This document shows positions 1 through 13,900 of a stretch of DNA of 64,000 nucleotides, piece by piece (positions within the stretch are counted from its first letter, which is position 1; every line of letters starts with the position of its first letter). The notes under the pieces are model-generated. The model was not told the origin of the DNA. It saw nothing but the letters and a program-made list of their open reading frames with translations, and did not search any database. The stretch lies in NCBI RefSeq assembly GCF_902362185.1, contig NC_044508.1, positions 4,749,298 through 4,813,297 on the forward strand, given 5' to 3'. This stretch comes from Chanos chanos (taxonomy: Eukaryota > Chordata > Actinopteri > Gonorynchiformes > Chanidae). Both the position numbers and the translations under genes were made by a program.

Positions 1-52
1 TGTAAGTTGCTTTGGATAAAAGCGTCTGCTAAATAAATGTAATGTAATGTAA
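1..52 (+). repeat. 3' tail of a SINE/L2-type retroposon
   Basis: The first bases read as the widespread fish retroposon tail (TTTGGATAAAAGCGTCTGCT, then AAATAAATGTAATG) ending in short TGTAA repeats. Only the 3' end is in the window. It lies in an sgsm1 intron. The family assignment is from memory of fish repeats and the exact class (SINE or L2 LINE) cannot be decided from 52 bases. Confidence 0.55.
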
Positions 53-266
53 TTTGAAAATACTGGCACGCAGTTTGATTCAGCCTGTGCAAAAACACAT
101 TCATCAGGTCTGTGATTTAGGGTCAAACGTTGAGTGGGCAGTGAGAGCAAACCCTGACTAGAGGATCTGATACAGTGGGCTTGGATTAAGAACAGATACT
201 GGGCAAACTGGGTTTGGGAATGGGAATGGTAACCAGTGATTTTGAGAAGAGTGTCTCTGTGCTCAG

Positions 267-1248
267 ATCCAGAAGAGACACTCCAGCAGCAGCATGGACG
301 AGAGACCGTCTCCCTCACCTTCTGCCCGAGACTACGTCGAATCCCTGCACCAGAACTCCAGAGCCACCCTCCTCTTCGGCAAGAACAACGTCCTCGTTCA
401 ACCGGTGAACAAACACATACCTCTCTCTCTTTTTTTTCCTTTAATTTTTTTAACCCCAGATAAACCCAGAATATTCGCCACAAGTTCTTAAACGCAATGT
501 TAATTCTGTCTCTAATGCTTTCTTTCAACTTTGAAACATCAATGCAAAAAAAAACATGTTTTGATATGATCTAAGCCTCTTAACTGTTTTGGGGTTTTTT
601 TTTTGGTAAACCTCTCGTGTTAAAACTCTCTCAGAAAGATGACATGGAGGCTATTCCGGGATACCTGTCCCTCCATCAGACCGCCGACGTTATGACTCTC
701 AAATGGACGCCCAATCAGCTGATGAACGGATCAGTGGCAGATCTGGAATATGAGAGGAGGTGGGCTTATTATTGCTATAATTTTTTTTTTTTTTTACATT
801 TTTGAAACAGAGCAGAGTTATCACTAGGTTTGAACATGCAGGAATATCTCTTCGTTGTCTGTCTGTGTAATATGTCTCCGCGTAGCTTGTGGGAGAGCTT
901 CCATTATTTATGAAAATCATGAATTTTATATGTAGTTGAATCTCAAATACAGTCATTGCTATGGGCCTATGTGGCAAACATACTCAGAATATTAACTCTG
1001 TATATTTGAATTCATGTAGAGGAGACACTAAGTCTAAGGATTTTATTAATAATCTCTTGTCAGGAGCTAAGTAAAAAATGAAACTAAGCTGCACAGATTA
1101 AATATGGATATGGGTAGTGTTGTACTGATTTGTCTCACTGTGTGTGTGTGTGGGAGGACATCTTCCTTCAAATGTAGTCAAAGTTCACATTTCTTACAGT
1201 CTGCCTGCCTCAGGGCTTTGTAACAGAAACAGCTGTGGCTAGAAAAGT

Positions 1249-1319
<71 letters not shown>

Positions 1320-4300
1320 ATGAGGGGAGACCCTTACTCAACCCCCCTCTCATTCTGAGTAAAACACTGTTACGACGAAAGATTTAAATTGAGTAAAAAT
1401 GAGCGACACAGCAAATTAAGTCTACGATCAAATTTCCTCTCCAATAATATTCCAATATTTCCAAAGGGCCATTTTGCAGGTGAATGACCTTTATTAGCCA
1501 CAAAAGACAAGACATGATGCTCACAGCGTGTGGAAAAGTGATGCACTGTGAGCTGTGTGGAAAAATGCCAGGTCAAAGGTGGTTTGATTTAATACAAACC
1601 CGAAGTAATTGAGCAGTTTCTAACGGCTGTCTAGTCCATTCGTAAAGATACGGTAAAAAAAAAAAGTCTTTTATATATTACCAAACCCACTGAAACCAGG
1701 ACAAATCTATATAATGTCAATGGTTTAATGCTCTCGCTCTTCGATAGAATATTTAAAGGCCTCTGTGTTCGTTTCAGTCTGCTGAAATGTATGCAGCCAT
1801 ACTGAAAGAATAGACAACGCGCTACATGCAATACCGCTCACGGTTTATCGACTGAGCAGGGCGAATGGGGCCTGGCTGATACCTTTCTGAGCATTTCTGT
1901 CGTTGCCTCTCTGTAGCGTTTACTGGGACTACGCTATGACCATTCGCCTGGAGGAGATTGTGTATTTGCACTGTCATCAGCAGGGTAAGTGTTGAGATGT
2001 TCAAAAAATAATAACTAAATAAAATCACTTCACCGAGGGGCTCACTTCACCTCTTGGAAGCTCATCGCGATATGCTAGAGTCAAGGTGAAGGTAATCAAC
2101 CTTAAGATTGAACCACAGATCGCAGTCGGATGTACACTCTCAAAGTTCTTTGACAATAGGCGTCATTATGACTTTACCACCACGTTCGCGTCCTTATTCC
2201 ATTCTTGATAAACAGGAAAACAGAGAGGCTTTCATGTAATCAACGGAGCACTCTTTGCCGTCCCAGAGTGTAGCAAGAAGAGTGTTGTTTGAGTGGATTG
2301 TTATGTATTTTTTTTTAAAGTAATCTAATCTGTTCGGCTCCATTAGCGCTGCTAGCGCGTACGGGTAATTCATACACAGAAGACAAGGGGGCAGGCTAGG
2401 GGGGTTGAAATAGACTTAATCAGTGTGTAATTGCCTTCAAAGCTTCGGCAAAAGATGAGAATTTTAAGTAGGGCTTGGCTTAGATTAAGAGACACAGCCT
2501 CTCAGAGGAAGGTCCTTGGAAAAAAGGAAAAGTCGTATCTCCCTTTGTTATTTTGCGGGTTTTGGCCAGCATTGTTGTTCCCCCTCTTAATTCTGCTAGT
2601 CTTTGTTACTCTATGCATATGATAATCGCTGCGTATCAAAATTCAGCTGGCCAGTGTACTGACTTTTAATGAACTGTTTTGGTTGGACTGGGGGTTTTTT
2701 TGTTGTTGTTGATTTTGATGTGTCTCAGACTGAGCAGCATCTCTGCTGAGTTTATTTTATTTTGTTTAGCGCTTTTCCCGGTACAGTAACAGTTTGACCA
2801 GACAGTTTTACAAAAGGTCCCCAGCATCAGCCTCATTAGCTTTTCACACATTTCGAGATGCTAAGAGCACATTTTAACACAAGCACATAAACCTTAGGTA
2901 CATGAGTACATATTTAGATGGTCATGTACAGTTTGTGATGGTCCCTGTGTGTGTTTATGTTTTATTTGGTTTATTGACCGTGTTGCGTTTGTGTTGTAGT
3001 GGACAGCGGTGGGACGGTGGTTCTGGTAAGCCAGGATGGGATCCAGAGACCTCCGCTAAGGTTTCCCCGCGGCGGGCACCTCCTCCAGTTCCTCTCTTGC
3101 CTGGAGAATGGACTGCTTCCTCACGGCCAACTGGACCCCCCACTATGGTCCCAGAGAGGAAAGGTCAGAACTTGAATAGGTCCAATTTATTAAGTCCATT
3201 CTTGCATTGCATTGGACCCTAGAACTACCACGAGTGGTTCAACTCACCTATTGGCCATCAAGCCATTGTTAAGGGGATTTACACATACACACTGTTGCAA
3301 AATTGTATTTAAAGCATTCCAGGATTGGGGTGGCCCAGGAACAGGTTGTACTGAGGTGAAAACACTTGCATGAACTGACCAAAAACAATGAACGTTGTCT
3401 CTGAACTCAGACGTCCATCTGGTTTTAAGCTTTGGTTTTGTGGTAAAGAATTATTCTTGCCTACGATTTCTTCTCGGTTTTGAAAGCTAGATCTCTCTCT
3501 CTCTCTCTGTGTTCGGGAGACCACACTACGTAGCAGTCACTAAAATCAATGAAACTGATTCCATGACTACATTACCACTCGCGTCCAAGTTTTAAGTACA
3601 CGTTGGTTTTGCTTGTTTGTTTGTTTGGGGGTTTTTTGGAGTGTTTCAGACCAAGCTGTGCACTGAGCTCATTTTTGTCTGTCACTGGCCAAACAGGATG
3701 GATGCATCTGTGAGAGTGAAAGCAGGAACACTGAATCTTCTTGGCAAACTAAATAAATAATGTTTACTACCCACGCTAAGCGGCCAGAGGCAACTCTCAT
3801 TAGGGCATTTCAGCAATGCAGTGCCTCTCAAAACTAGCCATCCTGTTCAGAGATTAAGGTGGATTTTCGAAAAGTCTTCTTTTGGGCCCATGCGTTTTTC
3901 ATACCAAACAGCGAAATCTCACACGTTTAACTAATAGACTGAGCGGACCATTAGTTGCTCGAGTCAGTCTCTCCCTGTACTTTTTCTCCTCGCTTTTCTC
4001 TGTGTTAATGGTTGACATTTTCTGGTCGACATTGTGTGGTCTCCCATAATGGATGTGTGTTTTACAGGCGAGGATGAATTAAAGTAATAAATATTTGAAT
4101 AAAACCCACATGTTCTCTCTGTCTCTCACCTTCTCTCTCATTCTCATCTCCTTTCTCTCCCTCTTTTCCTCACTTAAAATGACTTGTATAATTCATAGCT
4201 GTGTCTTGGGGGATGCGTGTAATTGGGGAAACTAGGACTAATTGCTGTCTGGAAAGCCTTTTGTGAGCTGATGGGAACTGTCTCGGTCTAGGGGAAGGTG

Positions 4301-7300
4301 TTTCCAAAGTTAAGGAAAAGAGGTCCATCTTGTGACTCCATATCTGACAAAGAGGAAGATGAGGCCACAGATTACGTCTTCCGTATCCTCTTCCCAAACA
4401 GCCAATCAGAGTTTGGTAAGTGATCACGTGGGGAGGCGGCAATTCAAATGGTCTCTCTCACACAGCAAAATTACAAGTGTTGTTTCCCAAAGTAAAATTT
4501 CCTTCAACTGCACACAGAATTCATTTTTGGGTTGTTTTACCTTAACTGTCAACATTACAGTTACTTGCTCGTTCTCAAAATTTCAGTTGACTCTAGTTAG
4601 TGTTGATGTGTAAAAAAAGAAAAAAAAAAACTAAATATGTTGTCCTCACTCAATTTGAATGTGATGTTTCAGGGTAGAAATGATTTGACATAGACCAGCA
4701 TTAGCTCAGGGCTAAACAGTCTCCCATTTCACGCTGGTTACTCTGAGCAAACATCAAAATTCTACAACAAGTCAACAAAATTCTACAAGAGGTCTAACTT
4801 TTCACACCAAGTGTTGATGTTATACCTGTTCCAACACTGGTTCAAAGTTAGTCAGCGTTCTAGAGCCAAGTCTGAGGCCTTTCTTACCTGAGAGTTCAGA
4901 ACTTCCTTAAAATGGGCCATAGCCGAAAAGGTGCCATAAACAGTTCCTTCTCTTATGTCCCATTGGTCATCTGTAGTGAAATTTGCCATTGTGTTGCCAT
5001 GGTTTGCCTTTTTTTTTTTTTTTGGTTCTTTTAGTTCCCATTTTGCCGTTTGGTTGCTAAGTTGTCCGCTTGCTTGTCCACCACAGTGGCTGTTACCCAC
5101 TCCTCTCACCTCCCTTTGGGCGCCTCCCTCCTCTCCCGCTCCCTCTCCCTGCATGTGAGGCGTCAGCACTCCGCTAAAGGCCAGATCTTGGTGGTGCCCA
5201 AACGTTCTTGCAGCTGTCCTGGAGAACCCCCCTCGCCCGCAACGCCTGGATGTAACGTCCCTCCCCCCCCACTCGTCGACCTGCATACGTCTGTCCATAT
5301 CTCTCTATCTCTTTGTCCCTGCCAGCTAACACCTCTTTCTACCGCTTTGCTTACACCCTGGCCATAAACCTGGGATAGGCAGTTCCTCCTCCTGAAGAGC
5401 CATAACAACCCTCCAGACTTTTTAACACCAGTCCTAATTTAAAGGCCTTCGAGTCCAGTGCGCAGAGGCCGCACAAAGTCCTTGATGAATTGAATGGGTT
5501 GTGTTGGCACGCACAGCGAAGACCTACATAGTCTTCAGCGTCTCCAGACGAAGGAGGACAATAGGGAGGGGGATGGCTTACCCACGGCTCTAAATGCACT
5601 CTCCCATTCATAATGATGGATGTGATCTGCTTCCTTCTTTCCCTCACAACCAGACTGTGGTCTCAGCTGCCTTTGCTCTGAGGCTAAGGAACAAATGTCT
5701 GCAGTCTTAAAGCTGAAAGACACCGCCATTATATCTCTCTCTATAAACAGTATCTCATGTCACTGTGAAAACGGATGCGCGTATTAGACGCTGAGTTTTA
5801 GAAAGCAAGATGTTCTTTTTCTCTTTCTGGCTTTCATTTATCTTGGAGACCACAGTCTCGCTTGCTGAAATCTCACACGGAAATTAACTAAAATTTCCCT
5901 CTTTCTCTCACAGTTTCTTAACAGAATCATGGAAGATTGATATGATTAATCTGTGTGTTTGGTTATGTGAAGGGGAGGGGTCCAAATCAGGGGCTGATTT
6001 TGATTTTGCTTGATTTCCAGCACAATGTCCAGCTACAGACAACACAACCATGTCTAATGTCGTGTGTGTGCGTGTTTGTGACGTGTGTGTGTCTCTCTGT
6101 CTGTCTGTGTATGTGTGTGTGTCTGTGTCTGTTCGTCTGTGTGTGATGTATGTATGTATGTGTGTGTGTGTGTGTGTGACTGTGTATGTGTGTGCGTGTT
6201 TATGATGTGTGTGTGTGTCTCTCTGTGTGTCTGTGTATGTGTATGTGTGTTTGTACGCACTAGTGGCACCAGAGCTGATAGACCAGGGGGCCAACATGTG
6301 GCACCCCAGTGCCCGCAAATCCTCCTGCTCCTCCTGTTCCCAGAGCAGTTTCTCCGAAGGAGGACCAGCCAACGGCTGTAACCACGAGAGGTCAGAGAAG
6401 ATACGCTGCAATAATATTTAATACGACATAATAACGATGTGATTTGTCAAAGGTTTACTTATCTTATTTACACAGGTTAAGACATGTTCACACAGGTCAG
6501 ATAAGTCATCTTCACCTCATGGTTGGTTGGTCCAGTATTAAATCTGTAGCCTGACCATGTCACTGGTTTTGCTTGGGCAGAAAAAAAACAAGCCATTTAT
6601 AAGATATTTGCTCAAATACCTAATCAGTTGCGTTAATGTAAAAATGTCAAAATATATTAACTTCGGAATTGCGTTCCCATGAGTTTGGGATGTAGCGTGT
6701 AATAATTCAGCAGGCAAATAAAACATCACAGGTTGCATTTAGCGGACATATGAGTGCATATTAACACATATTAACTTCTCTCTGTTTACAGAGCTCCTCT
6801 GAAGCTCCTCTGTGATAATATGAAATATCAGATTGTCTCCAGGGCTTTCTACGGCTGTACGTACCCACCATCCTCACAAGCGACAGCTGCACAGAAACTC
6901 ACTCTGATACAGCCAGACACTTACATCTGCCGCAGGAACACTGAAACCTGCCCCCCCCCCCCCCCCCCCAATCCAAATTCTGCCCTGTTCATTTCTGATC
7001 ACCGGTGATTAAATTGAACGCTTGCAGGTGCATTTGATTGGCCGCAGTGTGATCACACCTGACTCCCAGGTGATGGGGGGTGATGGGGGGGGGCGGAGTC
7101 TGCTGTACCTGGCCCTCAGGGACCAATCAGTTCAGCTGCCCTGTGTTACACAATGAACTATGGGCACCTGCTTCATATCAGGTGTCCCTCAAACTGAGAC
7201 TGAAATACAATAATTACATGTGTAGTAACGACAGTGTATAGTTGAACAGCACTCCCATGTTGAATGTCATGAGAAATATTTAATATTAAACTACGTCAAC

Positions 7301-7781
7301 TGTACACGTAGTCACACTAGTGAGATCTCACGTGTTATTTTATTTAATGTCCTTTTTAGTTTAAATGCTTTAAAAAAATCTGGGCAAGCTTCAAAGCCGT
7401 AAATGACTTTTAATAACCTGTACGTTAACATTTGTAAACTCGTGTGTCTGTCCCATGGATGTTCAGGGCTGGCGTACTGCCGTCACCTGTCCACAGTTCG
7501 CACGCACCTCTCTGCTCTGGTCAACCACACGATCGTGGATCCGTACGCACCCTGCGATGCATATGGAGGTCTTACCTCTGAAGTGTGGAATACCTTCCTC
7601 CGGGACTGTGGTGTAAGCAACTCAGTTTCTGCATCTCTCTCTCTCACACACACGCACACACACACAGTCTGTTCTGTACAACGTCACATCCATATTCATT
7701 TCTCTCTAATTGCATCTCTTTGATTCTTAGTCACACAAACAATATGCAAGCATGACTAATGCTGTGCCTGTGGGAGAGAGA

Positions 7782-7823
<42 letters not shown>

Positions 7824-9536
7824 AAACAAAGAGCATGAGAGAGAGAGAGTCAGAGAGGGAGAGAGAAAGAGAGAAATCTTCAGTTGAAGATGAGACATTT
7901 CCTAATCCATATCAAACTCCGTCAAACAACCCGTTCTGTTCAGTCCCAGCTCTGATAATAAACTTTTGTTGTCGATGAAAAAAAAAAAAAAAAGGCACTT
8001 ATTCAACTTATTCCAAGAGCTCTGAATTATTCATGTAATTATTTATTCAGTAATTATTCATGTACTCTGTTGAATAGCACTGGGGTGAACTATGATTGAT
8101 AGCTTAATGTAAAGTGCATCGGCATTGGGCTTATTATTACTGAATTGATTTCTGCCGCGCGCAGCATTGGAAAAGCTGTGTCAAGCCGTGCAGCAAGGGA
8201 AATGTCGTGGGGGGGGGGGTAGATTTAGAGAAAGAGCTGGAAGGTTCTTTCAGCTCACCACAGAGAGAAAAAAAAAGATACTTTTTTTTGAGAGAGAATC
8301 ATTACATAGGAACACAGAGTACTTGCTCTTCCGGCACAGTTTTCCCCGGCTGTGTTCCTGTATTTTTCACATCCTGGCCTTCGGAACTAACTGTACAGAA
8401 CATTTTTACATAGCTGTGGACTAAGTCTCCTCATTTAACTAATGAAGTCTGTGCCGATAAGGATTCGCGGGTATATCAGGTTTGTTAGTGACTGGTTAGA
8501 GCAAAGAGTGTCTGTCCATTGTTGGGATTCGAAAATGTCTGATCTGTGCCATGCTGACCAGTGTTGCCATGTCTGCGTGGCTTTCATTCATATCTGAGTC
8601 GTAGACCTTAATGAAACGCCTGAAGAGTGCTAAGGCCCTTGAGCAGGAAACACAGGACTTCCTTTACTAAAGCCTTTTTTTTTTGTTTATACAGTTTATC
8701 TTTCGTTTCGGCTAGTACAACACTGGTAACATGGTCAGTGGCTTGCCAAGGTGTTTTTAAAGCCATCAGTCTAATTATTGGACTGCGCACGTGGAAATAG
8801 TCCAAACACGTGTTAACAGTGGCAAACAGCTTTTTTTTTTTTTTTTTTTTTTTGTCATTTCCGTTCTTCAGAGTCTCTAAGGCCCCACAATGTTTTCAAA
8901 GTGTTAGTCATAGCCTGTGCTCGTGTGTCAATCCCTTCTCTTTGTAGTATGTGTTTGCATTTGCACGTGTGTGTGTGTTTACTCTGTTTCCCCGAGGCTG
9001 TATTTGCTTTTCTAAACGGTTTGACTGTTTGTGACTCTTGCTCCGCCCTCAGGCTTACAAGGAGCAGGAGTTGCTGAGGTTGGTGTACTTCGGCGGTGTC
9101 GAGCCCTCTCTTCGTAAGGAAGTCTGGCCCTTCCTACTGGGCCATTACCAGTTTGGAATGACTGAGGACGCACGCAAGGAGGTTTGTCCTTAACGAGTTA
9201 CCGCAAGCATTCTGAATTCACTGTTATGTTTCAATTTAAAAAAAAAAAAACTGCAAACACTGCTTTTTATATTACTACCTTTCGCAAATGTTGCTATTAA
9301 GATTTAATGGCTGAATTTCGTTGGGTTTAATCACTTGTGTTTATCTGAATACATTTCTTTTTTAGATTGATGGATAGATCAGTGCTTTATTGATCCAAGA
9401 GTCCCTTTTGTACTTACATACACCTTTTTTTCAATAAATGTAATATAATTTCCATGTTATGTATCTCCACGTTAATGTCTTTGTTTTACTATGAATTTTA
9501 CATTTTTTCTTTGATTTTTAAACCCTTGTTTATATA

Positions 9537-9572
<36 letters not shown>

Positions 9573-9575
9573 TAC

Positions 9576-9608
<33 letters not shown>

Positions 9609-10905
9609 CGCGTGTTCTGACCTCTGATCGATGCCTCAGTGCGACCTCTGACCTCTGGCGTGCAGGTGGACGAGCAGGTGCGCGCGTGCTATGAGCAGAC
9701 TATGAGCGAGTGGCTGGGGTGTGAGGCCATCGTGCGACAGAGAGAGAAAGAGCAGCACGCCGCGGCGCTGGCCAAGTGCTCGTCGGGCGTCAGCATGGAC
9801 AGTACCATCCAGCGGATGATGCATCGAGACTCGACCATCAGCAATGAGGTGAGCGGGCAGGGAGGGGCTGTGCACGGCGGTGTGGCTCGACCGCACTGAC
9901 CGTGTCCGAACGTTTAAGCTGTGTCCAGACGCATTAGCTTTCGCTTCCTTGTCTTGTATAGACAAGACAAGACAAGACAAGACAAATTCGCTTCCTTGTC
10001 TTGTATAGACAAGACGCTTTGCGTCCTTTTCTGGTCTATTTGCAAACTTGATCATATGAGAGACATGGACATGGACAGGTGAAAGCAGTAGGGTAAAGAT
10101 TCCTTTAGCCTGTAGATCAGTTTAAAACTGATAAAACAGTTTGCGTCGCTGCAACCTTTTGGCCCAATGTCTAAGTTGAATTTATTCAAAGGAAGAAAAA
10201 AAAAAAAACCCTGTGAACTAAATTTCCCTCATCATGTCAAATTGATTGACCTTACTTGAAGGCACACGGTTTCAAAATAATTTAACAGAGAGGTGGACTG
10301 AACCTGATTGGATACATAAGAAACACTCTACTGATCCCTTTAGGCCAAACACAGCATTGCTTTGAGTTCTAAAGGCTGATTCTGCTAAACCTCACAAAAC
10401 AGTCAACGCTACTTAACCTGACAACTATCAAAAACTTTCTTATTATCAAAGAGAGAGCCAGCTTCCATAGACAAACTCTTCTGCCACTATACTGGTGAGG
10501 TGACTTTCAGTGATGTAGTTCTATCACTAACCTTTATCTCACCAGGCAGCTCACTCGAGAACAAATTTCTTATTTTCAGTGATAGCCTGATAACAGCCTA
10601 AAGGCTTTGTCAGTGGATGCTGACAGACAGGGAGAGATAATAACTGGAGCAAACAGACACACAGCACAGAAGTCGAAGATAACAGGATAACGACAGCAAA
10701 TAGCAGCCAGATAGGCAAATCACGCCCTTAAATCAAATGCCAAGCAGCAGAGTAAACTGCAGTACGAAACCGCAGGGATGAGAGGTTTAGACTGTTCACT
10801 TTCTCCAAATGTCTTTCATACAAAGCCACAGACGGTTACGGTAAATGTCTGATTCTTCTGTACTTCTCCCCTCCCCCCGGGGTGCATTACCTCTTTCTCT
10901 CTCTC

Positions 10906-10951
<46 letters not shown>

Positions 10952-13900
10952 CAGTCGTCTCAGAGTGGCAGCTCAGGCAGACAGAGTCACGCTCGTCTGC
11001 GGAGTGACTCCAGCAGCAGTACACAGGTGAGCCGACCCAACACGCTTTTTTTAAACAAGGGATGACACGCAACCAAAATATATACCTTTTACTCAGATGG
11101 ACTCCAACACTCTACTTCAAACAGAACAAGAAACAAAACCTCAAAAATAGCATTATGTACACGAACTTGTGTATACCTTAGTACTTTTTCACAGATAAAT
11201 CCCAACACGGCTATTTAAAATAGCTCCTTGTACTGCCTTAAATTTATAACATACATGCAAACAGAACTTGAGAGTGAATGTGATTTTCGGTTCTTGTGTG
11301 TAAAGTACAGTTATGATTCTCAAGTTAATGCGCAGCTAATTTCTTACTCTGACAATGAGAAATACTGTTAACTTGTTCAACCGTACTATTAACTTGTTCA
11401 GCCATTCATCTGTTGTGTAGCACTAATTTAGGATGCTGGTAATTGCTGTCGCTGACTAACTGAGCTCTTTCTTAAATCGATGTTCCTCACCCCATATTCT
11501 CTCCTGCTAGTTCTTCACTGCCCTCCATCCCTTCCCCTGGAGTAGCCTGCTTCCCTTTGGCTTATCTTTTCAGGTGTTCGAGTCTGTCGAGGAGGTGGAC
11601 CAGATCGAGACGGAGCCCAAGGTTGACGAGGTCAAACAAGTCCCCAAAATCCCCAACGGCGCCGTCCAGAACGGCACCAGCTCGCCGGACTCCGGCCACC
11701 CTTCCTCCAGAAACTTCTCGGTCACCTCCGGCTTCTCTGACCACTCTCTGAGTACTGAGGATGGCACTGCGCAGGAACCCAGCCTCAAAACATCTGCCCA
11801 AGCTCAACAGCCACCTGCGCATCCACCAAGCCCAAACAAGGCCAGCCAACCAGAGGAAGGAGAACTTCCAGGCAGGAAGTCAGAGGGAGAGGAGAAGACC
11901 AGCAAGATAGACGTGTCTGAAAACGTAGAGAAAATGAAAGAAGTAGATAATCTGCAAATGGAAAAAAATGATGGTGATGAAGTGTCAGAAATGGAAACAT
12001 GTCTAGTTACAGAAATGGATGAAAGGAGTGACGGAAAGACTGAGATAGAACAAAGCAAGGATGTTGCAGAAGTTGGGGCTTCTGAAACAGACAAGGATAC
12101 GCCTGGAGAGTCAAAGGAAACTCCTGACAGCTGCGATGCCCTTAAAGTTGTTTCAGAGATGAGCAGCGTCCAAGAGAAAGCAGAGAATTTCGAGAAGTCA
12201 GAAGCTGTGGGAACATCAAAGGCTGAAGAGACTGAAAAGGTTACAGAGGATGTTACATCAACAAAAGAGGCGACCGTTGAAACCAAGGGAGATGAGCTCT
12301 CAAAAACAGAGGCAACATCAGAAAGTGGTGATGAAAAGCCCACAAAATCAGAGAGCGATGACATGCCTCATACAGAGACTGCTAAAACAAATGAGGACGA
12401 GACAATGATGGATGGAAACAGTGCCACACTGAAAAGAGAGGAGAGTGCCGAAAAAGAGAAGGATGATACAGCACGAAGTGAAGGAGTAGAGGGCACATTG
12501 GAGGAGACAGCAGATGTGATATCATCCGAAACAGTGGCTCCCCCTTTCGAGCAGGATGAATCACAGAAGATGAAGGAGCTGAAAGCATCAGCAGAGGATA
12601 AGATTACAAAAACCGAGGACTTGGAAGGTACAAAATTAAAAACAGGAGAAGCAGCACTAATAACTGAAGACAATGTTGACGCTGAAGAGATTAAGGCTTC
12701 AGAAGTAAAGAATGTCGAGGAGGAAGGCAAAGAAATAACATTACGACCTACGACAGTAGACCAAGATGAATCGTTGAAAACACAGTCCGTCTTAGAAACA
12801 GCTGAGGTTTCGCTCATAGAACTGGAGTCTCCAAAAACAACGAGCAGAGAAGCAGAGGCCAGTGATAGTGAGGTATCAGTGGTAGTGGAGAGGTCTCTTC
12901 AGAGAGAGCCACAACATGCCCCTGTAGCTGAGGAGATTCTGGTTCCTGCAGTTCAGGAAGTCTTCAGCACCAGAGAGATGGGAGCGGGGACAGCAGCAGT
13001 CACCACAGAGTCAGACGAGTCTCCTTCTGCTATCGAGATGGAGGACATCCCCATGGCCAAAGTGTCCATAGCCTGGGACAGAAAGGTTCCATCTGACGGG
13101 GCAGGAATCAGAGGGGAACCTGTTCCCATGCTGGACCTGCGGTCAGAAGAAGAAGGCGGTAAACTCAGTCCAGAGGGCACGGAGTCCATCTTGTCGGAGG
13201 AGCCAGAGATGGAGAGCTTCTATCCCCAGTTTGACTCACTGGCTGTTGGCAGCGAGATGAAGAACGACGCCACCTCTCCCGTTTCCTCCATTGGAACCAC
13301 TTACTCTGTAAGCTTGCCTCTTCAGCATATGTGTGACACGTAGTTTGTGACAGTCTTGTAGGCTAGCCTTGCTAAGTAGGGAATCTGGTTCAAGTCCATC
13401 AAGTGCAGAATACTTCAGTGAAGTTGATTTAACTCAGGTGACACTCCAGCACTGAGACGAGAGAAGCTTGGAGGAATACATTTCCTGTTATAGCTTTCCA
13501 CAGGGGAGCAGCATACACTCTTCACGAGTTCAGCATTAATATGTTATCAATAGGTAATATCAAGTGTTGGGCATGAGAGTTTCTGAATGATGTGAACTGT
13601 TTGCAGCAAGAACTTTTGGACATGTACACCATCAACCTGCATCGCATTGAGAAAGACGTCCAACGCTGTGACAGGAACTACTGGTACTTCACTCCAGCCA
13701 ATCTGGAGAAACTACGTAATATCATGTGCAGGTACATCCCTGTTGGTATTCATTTGTACTCAGTGAAGGATGTAAAGAAGGAATGACAGGTAAAACTAAC
13801 ATGGGTCATTTGTAAAAATAAATACATAAAAGGACATTCAAAAAGTCAAAAAAGCACTTTCAATCTAAAACCTATCCCTGACTGTTCAAAGGAGGGTGAC

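Noticed and set aside
5908-6421. Long open frames of His/Thr or Cys/Val repeats on both strands
   Set aside because: Translations of the TG/CA microsatellite; only the 6264-6390 segment is a real sgsm1 exon.
11785-12817. Ser-rich minus-strand frames of 149 and 186 residues
   Set aside because: Shadows of the Glu/Lys-rich sgsm1 exon; no splice-compatible context or homology.
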